Of a stretch of 64,000 nucleotides of DNA, positions 44,169 through 53,706 are shown in pieces (position 1 is the first letter of the stretch; every line of letters begins with the position of its first letter). The notes beneath the pieces were generated by a model that did not search any database, had not been told where the DNA came from, and was given only the letters and a program-made list of their open reading frames with translations. A program made the translations under genes and the position numbers. The stretch lies in NCBI GenBank assembly GCA_020845695.1, contig JADLFG010000079.1, positions 62,001 through 126,000 of the forward strand, in the 5' to 3' direction. Source of the DNA: Thermoleophilia bacterium (lineage in GTDB: Bacteria; Actinomycetota; Thermoleophilia; Gaiellales; Gaiellaceae).

Positions 44169-44816
44169 TCAGTAGAGGTTGTGGGAGTAGTCATCGTCGA
44201 GATACTCCTGGACGGCGTCGGTCGTGAACTCCGGCATCGCGATGTGGTCGCGCCAGATCTGAGCCGGGCGCGCGAGCCCGTCCAGGCTCGGCCAGCGCTC
44301 CTGCTCCCACAACCCGGAGCGCTTGAACGCCTTCGCGCAGTGCAGGTAGGCCTCCTCGACCTCGATCCCGATCGCGACCGCGGGCGTCCAGCTCCCGACC
44401 GCGTGGCGCGCGAGCAGCTCCGGGTCGCTCGTCAGGCAGGCGCGGCCGTTCACGCGCAGGGTCTCCTCGAGACCCGGGATCAGGAAGAGCAGACCCGCCC
44501 GTCCGGTCTGGGCGACGTTGCGCAGCGTGTCGATCAGGCGGTTGCCCTTCGCGTCCGGGATCGCGAGGTGCCGCTCGTCGAGCACCTCGACGAACCCGGC
44601 CGGCCCGCCCTTCGGCGAGACGTCGCAGCGCCCGTCCCGGTCCGCGGTGCCGACGAGCACGAACGGTGAGAGGGCGATGAAGTCACGGCAGTGGCGGTCG
44701 AGCTGGTCGATCACCTTGCGCTGGACGGGCTCGTCGGGCGGACCGTAGATGGCCTGCGCACCCACGAGGGAGGCTACGACGGCGTCGAAGCCGGTTGCGC
44801 GCTCGGTCGTGCTCAC
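44169..44816 (-). CDS. PPOX-type flavoprotein (pyridoxamine-5'-phosphate oxidase-like fold)
   Basis: 215 residues. GTG 44816 is preceded by AAAGGAGA at 4-5 nt. FIALSPFVLVGTADRDGRCDVSPKGG and RLIDTLRNVAQTGRAGLLFLIPG are typical of the split-barrel FMN group often called MSMEG_1061-like. Probably reduces or binds a flavin or F420-type substrate; no specific function. Located upstream of the TPP enzyme and behind the sarcosine-oxidase-like gene in one leftward run. Confidence 0.83.
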   Translation of the reverse strand: MSTTERATGFDAVVASLVGAQAIYGPPDEPVQRKVIDQLDRHCRDFIALSPFVLVGTADRDGRCDVSPKGGPAGFVEVLDERHLAIPDAKGNRLIDTLRNVAQTGRAGLLFLIPGLEETLRVNGRACLTSDPELLARHAVGSWTPAVAIGIEVEEAYLHCAKAFKRSGLWEQERWPSLDGLARPAQIWRDHIAMPEFTTDAVQEYLDDDYSHNLY

Positions 44817-44842
44817 GTGGTCTCCTTTGTCGATTGAGAGGA

Positions 44843-45979
44843 TTATCTCCCGGGCCGGCGAGCGGCCGCCAGCGAGGGGCGCAGGGTCGAGAAGCGCGCG
44901 GCCGGGATCCCCGGGTCGTCGCCTAGCGCGAGCGCGGCGAGGATCTCGCCGAGCAGCGGGCCGAACTTGAAGCCGTGCCCGCTGCAGGCGGAGGCAACCA
45001 CGACCGGCCCGACGCGCTCGAGCACGAAGTCCTCGTCCGGGGTCATCGTGTAGACGCAGGTCTCCGTCGCAACCGGAGCGGGATCGAACGAAGGCAGGCG
45101 CCTGGCGAGCCACGCCGCGTCCCGGGCCTCGCGCCCGGGGTCGGCGTGAAACGGCGCGAGCGAGGGGTGCGCGGCGCGGCCGGGCGCGCCGAATCCCGCC
45201 TTCAGCCTGGCGCCGCCCGCCCCGGGCACCCAGTAGCCGCCGGCGGCGACACCCGGCCCGAGCTCGGCCTCGACGAAGCAGGGCGGCGGCGCCACTCCCG
45301 GTTCGCGGGGGTCGAAATAGGTGACCTGCGCGAAGGAGGGGCGGAGCGGCAGGTCGATCCCCAGCTCGAACAGCAGGTCGCCGGCCCAGGGCCCGGCCGC
45401 GATCACGGCGACCGGCGCGTGCACCGTCTCCTCCCCGCTCGTGATCGCGATCCCGCGGTCGTCGACGGCGAACCGGGTCACCTCGGCCGCTTCGCGCACC
45501 TCGACGCCGGACTCGCGCGCGAGCCGGACCTGCGCCGCGACGGCGCGATCGGCGAGGCAGACGCCGCCGTCGGCCTGGTAGAGCACTCGCCCGAGCCCGT
45601 CGAAGGCGATGCCCGGGAAGCGCTCCTCCGCCTCCCCCGCCGGCAGCCACTCGCGGGAGACGCCGCAGGCGGCGAGCGCCGCCCCGCAGGCCTCCGCCCA
45701 GCCGCCCGCGTAGAGGCCGCCGGTCGTGACGAGCAGCTCCTCACCGGCCGCCGCCTCGAGCTCGCGCCAGCTCTCCCGCGCGCGCCGGGCGAGGCGGACG
45801 TAGTCGGGATCCGGGTAGGCGAGGCGAAACATCCTCGTGGCGCCGTGGGAGGAGCCGCGGCGGTGCCCGACGACGTACTGCTCGAAGAGCACGGTCTCGG
45901 CGCCGCGCGCGCCGAGCGCCCGGGCCGCCGCGGACCCCGCGACCCCGGCCCCGACGACGATCGCGTCGAGCCGTCTCAA
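44843..45979 (-). CDS. sarcosine / N-methyl-amino-acid oxidase-like flavoprotein (SolA/MSOX type)
   Basis: 378 residues. FAD motif DAIVVGAGVAGSAAARALG, then GHRRGSSHGATRMFRLAY, and near the end ETCVYTMTPDEDFVLE and SGHGFKFGPLLGE. The Cys of CVYTMTPD aligns with the cysteine that covalently binds FAD in monomeric sarcosine oxidase. Expected to oxidise a secondary amine with release of formaldehyde or an aldehyde and peroxide. ATG 45979 overlaps the stop of the U32-like gene (ATGA). Confidence 0.88.
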   Translation of the reverse strand: MRRLDAIVVGAGVAGSAAARALGARGAETVLFEQYVVGHRRGSSHGATRMFRLAYPDPDYVRLARRARESWRELEAAAGEELLVTTGGLYAGGWAEACGAALAACGVSREWLPAGEAEERFPGIAFDGLGRVLYQADGGVCLADRAVAAQVRLARESGVEVREAAEVTRFAVDDRGIAITSGEETVHAPVAVIAAGPWAGDLLFELGIDLPLRPSFAQVTYFDPREPGVAPPPCFVEAELGPGVAAGGYWVPGAGGARLKAGFGAPGRAAHPSLAPFHADPGREARDAAWLARRLPSFDPAPVATETCVYTMTPDEDFVLERVGPVVVASACSGHGFKFGPLLGEILAALALGDDPGIPAARFSTLRPSLAAARRPGR

Positions 45980-46926
45980 CGAGGGGCGGCGCTACCCGCC
46001 GGCACCGGAACGGCGAGCCCGGCCGCGCCTCGCTCGGAGGTGGCCGGCGCGAGCCCCGAGCGCTCGAGCAGCTCGAGCGCGAGCCTGGCCCGCCGCACCC
46101 GCTCGCGGCTGAGCGCTACCGCCGTCGCCTCGAGGTGGGTGCCGGCGGGGTAGAGGTTCGGTGCGTTGGCGAGGCCGAGCTTCACGTACACCGGCGCGGC
46201 GACCCGGATGATCTCGGCGACCTCGTAGAGGCGGATGAAGCCGCCCATCCCGTCGGGTGCCTCCACGTAGATGTCGAGCGGAACGTCGACGGCGGCGCGG
46301 ATCGCAGCGATCTGCGCCAGCGTGAGGTCGGTGACGATGTTCAGCGTGTTCGCCCCCAGCGAGACCAGCACCCGTGCAGTCGCCGGGTTTGCGACCGGGA
46401 AGGCAACCGATACCTTCGCCTGCATGTCGGGCGGCAGGTAGCCGACCGCACGCGCCTCGCCGAAGCAGGCGAGCAGGCCGAGGTCGGCGATCAAGACGGA
46501 GCGGAAGCCGTGGTCGGCAGCGCGGCGGATGTCCTCGAGCCCGAAGACGATCCCCTCCTGGCCGTGACTCGCCGCGCCCACGGCGGCCCCGCCCGGCGCC
46601 CTGGCGGTGGCCGAGTTGACCCAGGCCGCGAACGGCTGGGCGAACAGGCTGACCTCGACCCGCGCCTCCGCCGCCAGCCGGGCGAGCTCGTCGAGCTCGG
46701 CGTCCGTGAGCAGGAAGCTCCCGGAGCCCTGCGAGACCCGCTGGACCGGGACGGCGAGACGGTCCGCCTCCTCGAGCACGGCCTCGAGGCAGCGCGGTCC
46801 CTCCGTACTCGGGATCTCGATCCGGTACTGGGCCCCGTCGGGGAAGCGCTTCTCCGAGGAGGGCAGGGCGCCCGGATCGCCCGGCGGCAGGCCGATCGAC
46901 TCGAGGAAGGAGCGGGTCTCGTCCAT
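45976..46926 (-). CDS. TIM-barrel protein resembling U32 peptidases
   Basis: 316 residues. Repeated beta-alpha units (FRSVLIADLGLLACFGEA, NPATARVLVSLGANTLNIVTDLTLAQIAAIRAAV, PLDIYVEAPDGMGGF) follow the U32-like pattern of a barrel with the 'position-in-order then acidic' strand ends. The N-terminal 70 residues contain a Glu/Asp-rich helix pair. No clear catalytic motif, so the family call is tentative. First gene of the operon with the sarcosine-oxidase-like enzyme. Confidence 0.55.
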   Translation of the reverse strand: MDETRSFLESIGLPPGDPGALPSSEKRFPDGAQYRIEIPSTEGPRCLEAVLEEADRLAVPVQRVSQGSGSFLLTDAELDELARLAAEARVEVSLFAQPFAAWVNSATARAPGGAAVGAASHGQEGIVFGLEDIRRAADHGFRSVLIADLGLLACFGEARAVGYLPPDMQAKVSVAFPVANPATARVLVSLGANTLNIVTDLTLAQIAAIRAAVDVPLDIYVEAPDGMGGFIRLYEVAEIIRVAAPVYVKLGLANAPNLYPAGTHLEATAVALSRERVRRARLALELLERSGLAPATSERGAAGLAVPVPAGSAAPR

Positions 46927-46941
46927 GGCGGGGCTCCGGTA

Positions 46942-46959
46942 AGCCTAGACGGGTAGGCT
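46942..46959. promoter_or_regulatory. back-to-back divergent -10 boxes
   Basis: AGCCTA (46942-46947, TAGGCT on the minus strand) and TAGGCT (46954-46959) form an inverted repeat 6 bp apart. The leftward box serves the U32-like gene (ATG 46926), the rightward one the CapA-like gene (ATG 46979, with GGGGAGG as ribosome-binding site). Confidence 0.5.
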
Positions 46960-46978
46960 GCCGCCGGGGAGGCGGTCG

Positions 46979-48469
46979 ATGCTGCTCGTTCGGAAGCCCG
47001 CTCGCACGCTCGCGCTGGCCGCCGCCTGGCTCGCCGCGCTCGCGGCAGCCTGCGGCCCGGACGCGCCCGCCTCGCGCGACGGCCCGGAGACCACCGCCCG
47101 CCTGCTCTTCGCGGGCGACGTCATGCTCGGGCGCGGCGTCGCGACGGCGGCGCCGGCCGCGGAGCTCTTCGCGGGCATCGAGCTCCAGGTGGCGGCGGCG
47201 GACGTCGCGATCGCGAACCTGGAGTCGCCGCTGACGGCCCGCCCGCACGACCCGGCCGCAGGCCCGAACGCCCTCGAGGCCGGGCCCGAGTCGGCCGGCG
47301 TGCTGGCGGTCGCGGGCTTCGACGCGCTCGCCCTGGCGAACAACCACGCGGGCGATGCCGGCCCCGCGACGGTCACGGACACGCTCGCGGCCCTGGCCGG
47401 AGCGGGCCTCGGCGCCGTCGGCGGCGGCCTCGGACAGGAGGCGGCCTTCGCCCCGCTGGTCGTCGACGCGGGCGGGCTGCGAATCGCGCTGCTCGCCTTC
47501 GACGCGACCGGGCAGGGGCCGCGGGCGGGCCCGCGGGCGCCCGGGATCGCCTGGTGGGACGACGAGCTCGTCCGCGCTGCCGTCGCGCGCGCACGGGCCG
47601 CCTCCGACATCGTTGCGGTCGGGCTCCACGGCGGCGCCGAGTACGTGAAGGCGACCGACCCGTACCTACTGCGCCTGGCGACCTCGCTCGCGGGCCTCGG
47701 CGTCGACGTCGTCTGGGGACACGGCCCCCACGTGGTCCAGCCGATCGCCGTGATCGACCCCGACGGCGACGGGCGCCCGACCGTCGTCGCGACGAGCCTC
47801 GGCAACCTGCTCTTCGACCAGCACGTCCCGGGAACGCGCGAGGGTGCCCTGCTCGAGGTGCTCGCGGGGTCGGAGGGCGTGCGCGCGTTCAGGGTCGGAC
47901 AGGTGGAGCACGAGGAGGGACCGGTGCGCTTCCGGGCGTGGCTCCCGCCCCGCGCGGACGCGGTGGCGCTCGGCCGCGCCTGGTGGTCACTGGCCGGGCC
48001 GGTCGAGCCGGTGGCGCGCGAGCCCGCCCCCGCCCTCGACTCGTTTCCCGGCGACGTGCTCGACGCCGCGGTCGGCGATCCGAACGGCGACGGACAGCCA
48101 GACGTCACCGTCGCGTTCCGTCGCCCGTACGCGCCGACGGCGGTCGGCGCGCTCGTCCCCCGCGGCCAGCTCGTCGACGAGCACGGTCGCAGCGCCCACG
48201 TCGGCCTCTACCGACCGGGCGATCTGCGCCCGCGCTGGGTGGCCGGCACGCTGCTTCGGCCCGTGGCGGCGCTCGCCCCCTGCGACGGAACGCTCGCGGT
48301 CGCGTACTCGCAGCTCGACGACCCAGCGGTCGACGCCGGCGGCGCCTGGCGCTGGGGCGGCTTCGGCTTTCTCCCCCTCCCCGACCTGCCCGGATCCGGC
48401 CGCCCGGCTTGCGCCGACGTGGACGGGGATGGCAAGCTCGACCCACTCGTTCTCGAAAGGAGCCCCTGA
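46979..48469 (+). CDS. CapA-like metallophosphatase-fold lipoprotein with C-terminal Asp-rich repeats
   Basis: 496 residues. Lipobox LAAAC with Cys25. CapA/PgsA fold: LLFAGDVMLGRGV, ANLESPLT, DALALANNHAGDAG, VGLHGGAEYV and VVWGHGPHVVQPI provide the metal-binding residues. From about residue 345 there is a separate domain with GDPNGDGQPDVTV and DVDGDGKLDPL, calcium-binding FG-GAP/dockerin-like loops. Extracellular, lipid-anchored. Stop overlaps the next start as TGATG, so it is coupled to the DUF3160-like protein. Confidence 0.82.
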   Translation: MLLVRKPARTLALAAAWLAALAAACGPDAPASRDGPETTARLLFAGDVMLGRGVATAAPAAELFAGIELQVAAADVAIANLESPLTARPHDPAAGPNALEAGPESAGVLAVAGFDALALANNHAGDAGPATVTDTLAALAGAGLGAVGGGLGQEAAFAPLVVDAGGLRIALLAFDATGQGPRAGPRAPGIAWWDDELVRAAVARARAASDIVAVGLHGGAEYVKATDPYLLRLATSLAGLGVDVVWGHGPHVVQPIAVIDPDGDGRPTVVATSLGNLLFDQHVPGTREGALLEVLAGSEGVRAFRVGQVEHEEGPVRFRAWLPPRADAVALGRAWWSLAGPVEPVAREPAPALDSFPGDVLDAAVGDPNGDGQPDVTVAFRRPYAPTAVGALVPRGQLVDEHGRSAHVGLYRPGDLRPRWVAGTLLRPVAALAPCDGTLAVAYSQLDDPAVDAGGAWRWGGFGFLPLPDLPGSGRPACADVDGDGKLDPLVLERSP

Positions 48470-50637
48470 TGCCCAGGCGCACGCTCGTGCTCGCCCTCGT
48501 CGCCGCCGCGGCGGCGCTGACCGGCTGCACCTCCGGCGGCGAGGAGGCAGGGCCGACCGAGACCGCTCCGCCGGCGACCGCGCCCCAGCCGACCGAGACG
48601 GCACCGGCGACCGAGACCGCGCCCGAGACCGAGACGACCGAGCCCGCCCCACCGCCCGCGGAGCTCGCCCTGCCCGTCTCGTTGCTTCAGTTCGGCGCCT
48701 ACGACCCGGTGCCCGCACTCGACCCGGATGCGCCCGCGTACCCGGGCCCGGCGACGCCGACCTCGCTCGAGGCGGTCGAGATCGCGCCCGAGCTCGAGCG
48801 CGACCTCGGCAGGCCGGGCGCCATCGAGGCGCTGCTCGAGCGCGGGTTCGTGATCGTCCCCGCCGACTACAACCTCTTCCACTTCGCCTACCAGAGCAAC
48901 ATCTACGAGGGCTGGCCGGTCTACGTGACGACGGACGCCGCCTACCACGCCTGGCACCTCGTCTTCGACAAGCTGCTCCGCGACCTCGAGCAGCAGGTGC
49001 TCCTGCCACGCCTCGAACGGCTCGTCTCCGGCCTGCTCGAGGCGGCGCGCGCCCAGGCAGCCGACCTCGCGGGCGCCGGCGCGGGCGACGCGGCCGGGCG
49101 CGTCGAGCAGCTCTTCGCGCTCGCGGCCGCCGAGCTCGGGCTCCGAGTCGAGCTCGGGCCGCTCGCCGAGGCCGAGCGGGCGCTCGTCGAGGCGCACGGC
49201 ACCACCGAGACCTCGCCGCTCGTCGGCAAGGAGATCGACTACTCGCTCTTCACCCCGCGCGGTCACTACACGCGCACGCCCGAGCTGACACGGTTCTTCC
49301 TGGCCATGTCCGTGCTCGGACAGCTCGACTTCTGCCTGCCGGGCACGGTCTCCTGCCCGGGCCTCGAGCCCGCCCGCATGGCAATCCTCGCCTCGCGTCT
49401 CGTCGCCGGCGACCCCGCGCTCGCCGCGCTCTGGCGGGAGATCTACGAGCCGACCGCGTTCCTCGTCGGCCTCGCCGACGACTACTCGCCGCTCGAGGTG
49501 TCAGCGGCGGCGGCCGCGGCCGCGCCGGACGCGCTCGCCGACCCGGCCGCGCTGGCCGACGACGCCACGGTCGAGGCCGTGCTCACCGCGCTCGTCGCGA
49601 CCCGCCCGGTCCTGATCAGCCCCGATCGCGCCTCGGTCCGCGTCATGGGCACCCGCTTCGTGGTCGACTCCTACATCCTCGACCAGCTCCTCTACCCGTA
49701 CGTCGGCACCGACGCCAAGCCACGCCTGCTCCCCTCGGCGCTCGACGTCGCGGCCGCGTTCTCTTCCGACTTCGCCCTCGCCGCGCTGGCGGAAGCCGGC
49801 CAGACCGACTACGAGCGCTACGACGCGCAGCTCGAGGCCCTGCGGGTCGCGGTCACGGCGCGGCCGGCCGCGGACTGGGGCTCGACCGTCTACGACGCGT
49901 GGCTCCACGCGCTCGCCCCCTCGTTCGCGGCGCACGGCGCCGCCTACCCCGACTACATGCGGGGCGAAGCCTGGGCCGCGAAGGCGCTCCAGTCGGGGCT
50001 CGGCTCCTACGCCGAGCTGAAGCACGACACGATCCTCTATGCCAAGCAGGCGGTCGCCGAGGGCGGCGCCGACCTCGAGGAGACGCAGCGCAACTGGGTC
50101 GAGCCCGAGCCGGTCGTGTTCGCCCGCCTCGCCGCGGTCGCCGACCTCACCCGCGGCGGACTCGAGAGCCGCGGTCTGCTCGGCGAGGAGCAGGCAACGC
50201 TGCTCGCCGACGTCTCGGAGCTGTTTCGCTTCCTCGAGCGGATCGCCCGTGACGAGCTGGCCGGCGGGGCGATCTCGCCGGAAGACAACGAGCGGCTGGC
50301 CTGGATCGGCGGCGCGCTCGAGTCGGTCTTCTGGAGCACGAGCGACCGGCTCGCGTCAGGCGACATCACCGCCGACGAGGATGCAGCCATCGTCGCCGAC
50401 CTCGCGAGCGGCCCCGAGGGCATCCTCGAGCTCGGCACCGGGCGGATCGACCGGATCTACGTGCTCGTCCCCGACGACCAGGGCACGTTCCATGTCGCCG
50501 CCGGCGGCGTCTACTCCTTCTACGAGTTCTCCAGCCCGCCCGGGGAGCGCCTCGACGACGAGTCCTGGCGCGCGCTGCTCGACGCGGGCCAGGCGCCGGC
50601 GCGGCCGCCCTGGACGGCGGCCTTCTCACCCGGCTGA
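48469..50637 (+). CDS. DUF3160-like exported lipoprotein
   Basis: 722 residues. Signal ending LTGC (Cys20), followed by a Thr/Glu/Pro linker (residues about 22-63, TETAPATETAPETETTEP). The main domain contains NLFHFAYQSNIYEGWPVYVTTDAAYHAWHLVFDK, ATRPVLISPDRASVRVMGTRFV and YDAWLHALAPSF, typical of the large DUF3160 family of unknown function. Ribosome-binding site AAAGGAG within the CapA end. Its 3' end overlaps the tail of the convergent MFS gene by 118 bp. Confidence 0.8.
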   Translation: MPRRTLVLALVAAAAALTGCTSGGEEAGPTETAPPATAPQPTETAPATETAPETETTEPAPPPAELALPVSLLQFGAYDPVPALDPDAPAYPGPATPTSLEAVEIAPELERDLGRPGAIEALLERGFVIVPADYNLFHFAYQSNIYEGWPVYVTTDAAYHAWHLVFDKLLRDLEQQVLLPRLERLVSGLLEAARAQAADLAGAGAGDAAGRVEQLFALAAAELGLRVELGPLAEAERALVEAHGTTETSPLVGKEIDYSLFTPRGHYTRTPELTRFFLAMSVLGQLDFCLPGTVSCPGLEPARMAILASRLVAGDPALAALWREIYEPTAFLVGLADDYSPLEVSAAAAAAAPDALADPAALADDATVEAVLTALVATRPVLISPDRASVRVMGTRFVVDSYILDQLLYPYVGTDAKPRLLPSALDVAAAFSSDFALAALAEAGQTDYERYDAQLEALRVAVTARPAADWGSTVYDAWLHALAPSFAAHGAAYPDYMRGEAWAAKALQSGLGSYAELKHDTILYAKQAVAEGGADLEETQRNWVEPEPVVFARLAAVADLTRGGLESRGLLGEEQATLLADVSELFRFLERIARDELAGGAISPEDNERLAWIGGALESVFWSTSDRLASGDITADEDAAIVADLASGPEGILELGTGRIDRIYVLVPDDQGTFHVAAGGVYSFYEFSSPPGERLDDESWRALLDAGQAPARPPWTAAFSPG

Positions 50638-51920
50638 CCGCCCCGGGGCTCAGGCGGCGCCGCCGGAAGCTTCCGTTCGGCGGCATCGGAGCGGCTCGGG
50701 CGCCCCGGGTGGGACTCGCCCCGGGCGCCCGGCGCGAGCTCGTCGCCCGCGAGCAGCGGATCGAACCGGCGGATCGGTCGCAGGGCCGGCAGCGCGAGCC
50801 AGGCGCTCACGCCCACGGCGGCGAACGCGAACGCCGGCGAGGCGAGCGCCACTATCGCCGCCATCGCGAGCGGCGCGAGCAGCTTGCCGGCGTTGCGCGC
50901 GGTGCCGTTGACGGCGATCAGCCCGGCACGCACTCCGGCCGGCGCACCTTCCACGACGAGGGCGTTCTGCAGGATCATCAGGACCCCGTCGCCGAGACCG
51001 TAGACGACGCCCACGGCAAGCGCGATCTCCCAGCCGGGTGCCAGCGCGAAGCCGACCAGAGCCGCGCCCACGAGGACCACCGCCACGTCGAGCAGGCGCG
51101 AGGCGGGCGCCCGGCGCAGCAGTCGCAAAACCTGCGTACTGACGAGCGCCGCGACGCCGGAGCCGACCGTCAGCACGAGCGCCGCCTGCATCACCATCGC
51201 ACCGCCCTGGACGAGCATCAGCGGCAGGTAGGCGAGAATCGCGAACTTGCACCAGAAGCGCAGAAAGCCGGCCGCTAGCACCGCAGGCATCCCGGGCTGG
51301 TGGACCGCAGCGCCGAGCTCGCGCGCGTAGCGCCGTCCGCCCGCAGCGGTCGGGCGGTCGTCCAGCACGAGCAGACCGCCGACCGCGAGCAGCGCCAGCG
51401 CACCCTGCGCGCCGAGCGACGCCTGCCACGCGAGCAGCGCGAGCGCGGCGCCGATGAGCGGCATGCCCAGCTCCCCGATCGCCATCCAGACCTGACGCTG
51501 CCCCAGGGCGCGCAGCTGCGAGGCGCCGCGAACCGCGTCGCCGATCAGCGTGACGCTGAGCGGCATCAGCGCGCCGAACGCGATGCCCTGGAGAAAGCGC
51601 AGCGCGAGCAACACCGCGAGGCCCGGCGCCCAGGCCTGGGCGAGGCCCGCCAGGCTCCAGAGGACGGCCATCGAGACGAACACGCGCCGCCTGCCGACAG
51701 CGTCGGCGAGGTAGCCGAGCGGGACCGCGAACAGGACCGCGGGCACCATGTACGCGGCCGTGACGAGCCCGAGGTCAGCGTCGGAGAGCTCGAGCTCGCG
51801 CTGAACGACCGGCAGCGCGGCCGCGAGCCCCTGGACACCGTAGAGCGTGCCGACAGCCGCTGCCGTCGCGAGCGTGAGCTGCGCGCGCACGCGGCCCGGC
51901 AGCACGCCCGACCCGGCCAT
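50520..51920 (-). CDS. major facilitator superfamily transporter
   Basis: 466 residues, 12 predicted membrane segments, with the loop motif GYLADAVGRRRVFV between segments 2 and 3. The last about 70 residues are a hydrophilic Ser/Gly/Arg-rich tail (LAPGARGESHPGRPSRSD...), much of which reads antisense through the DUF3160-like gene, so the real end may be shorter. Starts 3 nt behind the GntR gene stop; likely an exporter controlled by it. Confidence 0.83.
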   Translation of the reverse strand: MAGSGVLPGRVRAQLTLATAAAVGTLYGVQGLAAALPVVQRELELSDADLGLVTAAYMVPAVLFAVPLGYLADAVGRRRVFVSMAVLWSLAGLAQAWAPGLAVLLALRFLQGIAFGALMPLSVTLIGDAVRGASQLRALGQRQVWMAIGELGMPLIGAALALLAWQASLGAQGALALLAVGGLLVLDDRPTAAGGRRYARELGAAVHQPGMPAVLAAGFLRFWCKFAILAYLPLMLVQGGAMVMQAALVLTVGSGVAALVSTQVLRLLRRAPASRLLDVAVVLVGAALVGFALAPGWEIALAVGVVYGLGDGVLMILQNALVVEGAPAGVRAGLIAVNGTARNAGKLLAPLAMAAIVALASPAFAFAAVGVSAWLALPALRPIRRFDPLLAGDELAPGARGESHPGRPSRSDAAERKLPAAPPEPRGGQPGEKAAVQGGRAGAWPASSSARQDSSSRRSPGGLENS

Positions 51921-51922
51921 CG

Positions 51923-52642
51923 CTACACGTCCTGCTGCTCCAACGACCGCTGCTCCATCAGCGCGACGAGCTGGTCGCAGATCGCGCGCAGGTGTACGAC
52001 GAGGGAGTCGACCGCGCCCTCCGGGTCGCCGTCGCGGATGTGCTGGAGCACCTGGAGATGATCGCGCTCGCCGGGCCGCGCCACGTAGCCGACGTTGCGC
52101 TGCAGCCAGTAGCGACCCGCGTCCGTGCGCAGCTTCTCGATCAGGGCGACGAGTTGGGGCTGACGATCACCGTCGTAGAGCTCGCGGTAGAACTCGGTCC
52201 GGCGCTGGAGGAACTCCTCGGGGCTGTCGACCTCGTTCAGCCGGCGGGCGAGCCCCTCGAGCTGGTCGAGCCGCCCGGGAGTCATCGCCTGCATCGCCTT
52301 GCGCAGCGCATGCGCCTCGAGGAGCGCGCGGATCTCGTAGTTCTCGCGCATCTCCTCCGGCGTCAGACCGCTGACCCTCGCCCCGCGGTAGGGCAGGAAC
52401 TCGATCAGGCCTTCCGCTTCGAGCTGCAGCAGCGCGGAGCGCACCGGGATGCGGGAGACGCCGATCGCCGCCGCGAGCTGCCCCTGGCGCAGGTGCTGGC
52501 CGGACGGGAAGACGCCGTTGAGAATGCCGTCGCGAAGGATGTTGTAGACCATGTCCCCCACGGTCCGAAACCGGCGCTCGTGTCGCGCGACGATCGCCTC
52601 GAACGCCGCGCCACCGGTCGCGCCCTCGCCTAGGTCAGCCAC
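51923..52642 (-). CDS. GntR-family regulator, FadR (FCD) subgroup
   Basis: 239 residues. Winged helix: VYNILRDGILNGVFPSGQHLRQGQLAAAIGVSRIPVRSALLQLEAEGLIE; then an all-helical FCD effector domain with YEIRALLEAHALRKA and the HLQVLQHIRDGDPEGAVDSLVVHL end. GTG 52642 chosen because the upstream in-frame codons lie in the promoter. Co-directional with the MFS gene and divergent from the ABC ATPase; one operator-like copy lies in its own upstream region. Confidence 0.88.
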   Translation of the reverse strand: MADLGEGATGGAAFEAIVARHERRFRTVGDMVYNILRDGILNGVFPSGQHLRQGQLAAAIGVSRIPVRSALLQLEAEGLIEFLPYRGARVSGLTPEEMRENYEIRALLEAHALRKAMQAMTPGRLDQLEGLARRLNEVDSPEEFLQRRTEFYRELYDGDRQPQLVALIEKLRTDAGRYWLQRNVGYVARPGERDHLQVLQHIRDGDPEGAVDSLVVHLRAICDQLVALMEQRSLEQQDV

Positions 52643-52671
52643 AGTCGGCTCGGTCGTGGTTCGGCATCTGC

Positions 52672-52684
52672 GAATACGATATCC
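52672..52684 (-). promoter_or_regulatory. operator-like site 1 (gntR side)
   Basis: GAATACGATATCC (plus strand), sharing the CGATATCC core with sites 2 and 3 in the same orientation as their reverse complement. Lies 30 bp upstream of the gntR start. Confidence 0.4.
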
Positions 52685-52758
52685 AACTGGACCCGGGCCG
52701 CCCGCGCTCACGGACCAGAGCGGGTAACCTACCGCACTTGACGTCTCCGCCGGGGGGC

Positions 52759-52787
52759 TTGGCCAATCGGTGGATATCGGATACAAT
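52759..52787 (+). promoter_or_regulatory. promoter of the ATPase gene with operator-like site 2
   Basis: TTGGCC (52759-52764), 17-bp spacer, TACAAT (52782-52787). GGATATCGGATACAA (52772-52786) overlaps the spacer and the -10; its reverse complement TTGTATCCGATATCC differs from site 3 at one base of 15. Confidence 0.5.
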
Positions 52788-52807
52788 CGGGCGAGGAGAG
52801 CCGCGAC

Positions 52808-53665
<858 letters not shown>

Positions 53666-53706
53666 GCTTGAGCCAGCGCGGCGCTGCCGCGCCGCGGCCA
53701 GCGGGC

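Noticed and set aside
43265..44227. Plus-strand ORF opposite the TPP enzyme
   Set aside because: Shadow frame; the minus strand carries complete TPP-enzyme motifs.
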